Assembly: GCA_900755095.1 (NCBI GenBank)
Contig: CAAEFE010000064.1
Location: 1-7,207 of the forward strand
Reading direction: 5' to 3'
Length of the DNA stretch: 7,207 nt
Origin: an uncultured Bacteroides sp.
GTDB lineage: Bacteria; Bacteroidota; Bacteroidia; Bacteroidales; Bacteroidaceae
The notes under the pieces are model-generated. The model had not been told where the DNA came from, did no database searches, and was given only the letters and a program-made list of their open reading frames with translations. The position numbers and the translations under genes were made by a program. Positions 7,102 through 7,207 of this stretch are shown piece after piece. The number at the start of each line of letters is the position of its first letter. Position 1 is the stretch's first letter.

Positions 7102-7136
7102 TTGCATTTATTTCTAATCCTATTTTCGTACCTTTG
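7102..7136 (+). promoter_or_regulatory. Probable promoter of typA
   Basis: A perfect -7 box TACCTTTG lies at 7129-7136. The upstream element is less clear: TTG at 7102-7104 leaves 24 bp, longer than usual, while TTTA at 7107-7110 leaves 18 bp. The predicted start near 7141 would leave a leader of only about 17 nt before the ATG at 7158. Confidence 0.55.
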
Positions 7137-7157
7137 CAGCCAAATAATAGGTATTAT

Positions 7158-7207
7158 ATGCAAAATATTCGAAACATTGCAATCATTGCCCATGTTGACC
7201 ATGGGAA
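7158..7207 (+). CDS. typA: Translational GTPase TypA/BipA, N-terminal fragment (cut by window end)
   Basis: Only the first 16 codons plus two bases are present: MQNIRNIAIIAHVDHG, with the next codon beginning AA, as expected for the Lys of the P-loop. AHVDHGK is the G1 motif of ribosome-associated translational GTPases. The very short N-terminus and the string NIRNIAIIAHVDHG fit TypA/BipA better than LepA, which usually reads IRNFCIIAHIDHGK, or EF-G, which has a longer N-terminus. TypA acts on the ribosome, with roles in subunit assembly and growth under stress or cold. The gene would run about 600 codons beyond the window. It is divergent from rpsO with its own -7 box. Confidence is limited by the short fragment. 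Confidence 0.85.
   Translation, partial: MQNIRNIAIIAHVDHG

Overview
The window looks like chromosomal core and near-core DNA of a Bacteroides species or close relative. The evidence is moderate-to-low GC, very AT-rich intergenic DNA without strong Shine-Dalgarno sequences, several promoters of the Bacteroidota type (-33 TTG, 19-20 bp, -7 TAnnTTTG), and gene families typical of gut Bacteroides: a stand-alone mannose-1-phosphate guanylyltransferase, an XRE-cupin regulator paired with an acyl-CoA ligase, and an MG2/plug-type exported protein. No phage, transposon, CRISPR array or other clearly acquired element is visible.

Layout. Positions 1-65 carry most of a leftward tRNA-Leu(CAA) with its own promoter at 90-119. 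A rightward GDP-mannose pyrophosphorylase gene (230-1312) converges on a leftward two-gene unit, and a long perfect hairpin at 1326-1390 separates them. The leftward unit starts at a good promoter (3710-3740). It encodes an XRE-family regulator with a C-terminal cupin (3084-3659), then, 33 bp on, an AMP-forming acyl-CoA ligase (1401-3050). A 15-bp palindrome (3690-3704) sits at the predicted transcription start and is a candidate autoregulatory operator. A 373-bp AT-rich gap (3660-4032) follows, with two tiny leader ORFs and no obvious rightward promoter. It precedes a large exported protein gene (4033-6657) with an MG2 domain and a degenerate TonB-plug-like region but no beta-barrel. This gene converges on rpsO (6732-7001) across a bidirectional terminator (6677-6710). 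rpsO and typA/bipA (from 7158, cut by the window end) are divergent, each with its own -7 element.

How the genes fit together. The tRNA, rpsO and typA are translation housekeeping genes. The guanylyltransferase supplies GDP-mannose, and through it GDP-fucose, for surface glycans. The XRE-cupin/ligase pair looks like a self-contained regulated unit in which a small ligand sensed by the cupin controls activation of a carboxylic acid; the substrate cannot be read from sequence. The exported 874-residue protein belongs to a poorly understood Bacteroidota envelope family. The window is mostly ordinary. The least explained parts are the 874-residue protein with its leader, and the ligand and substrate of the XRE-cupin/ligase unit.
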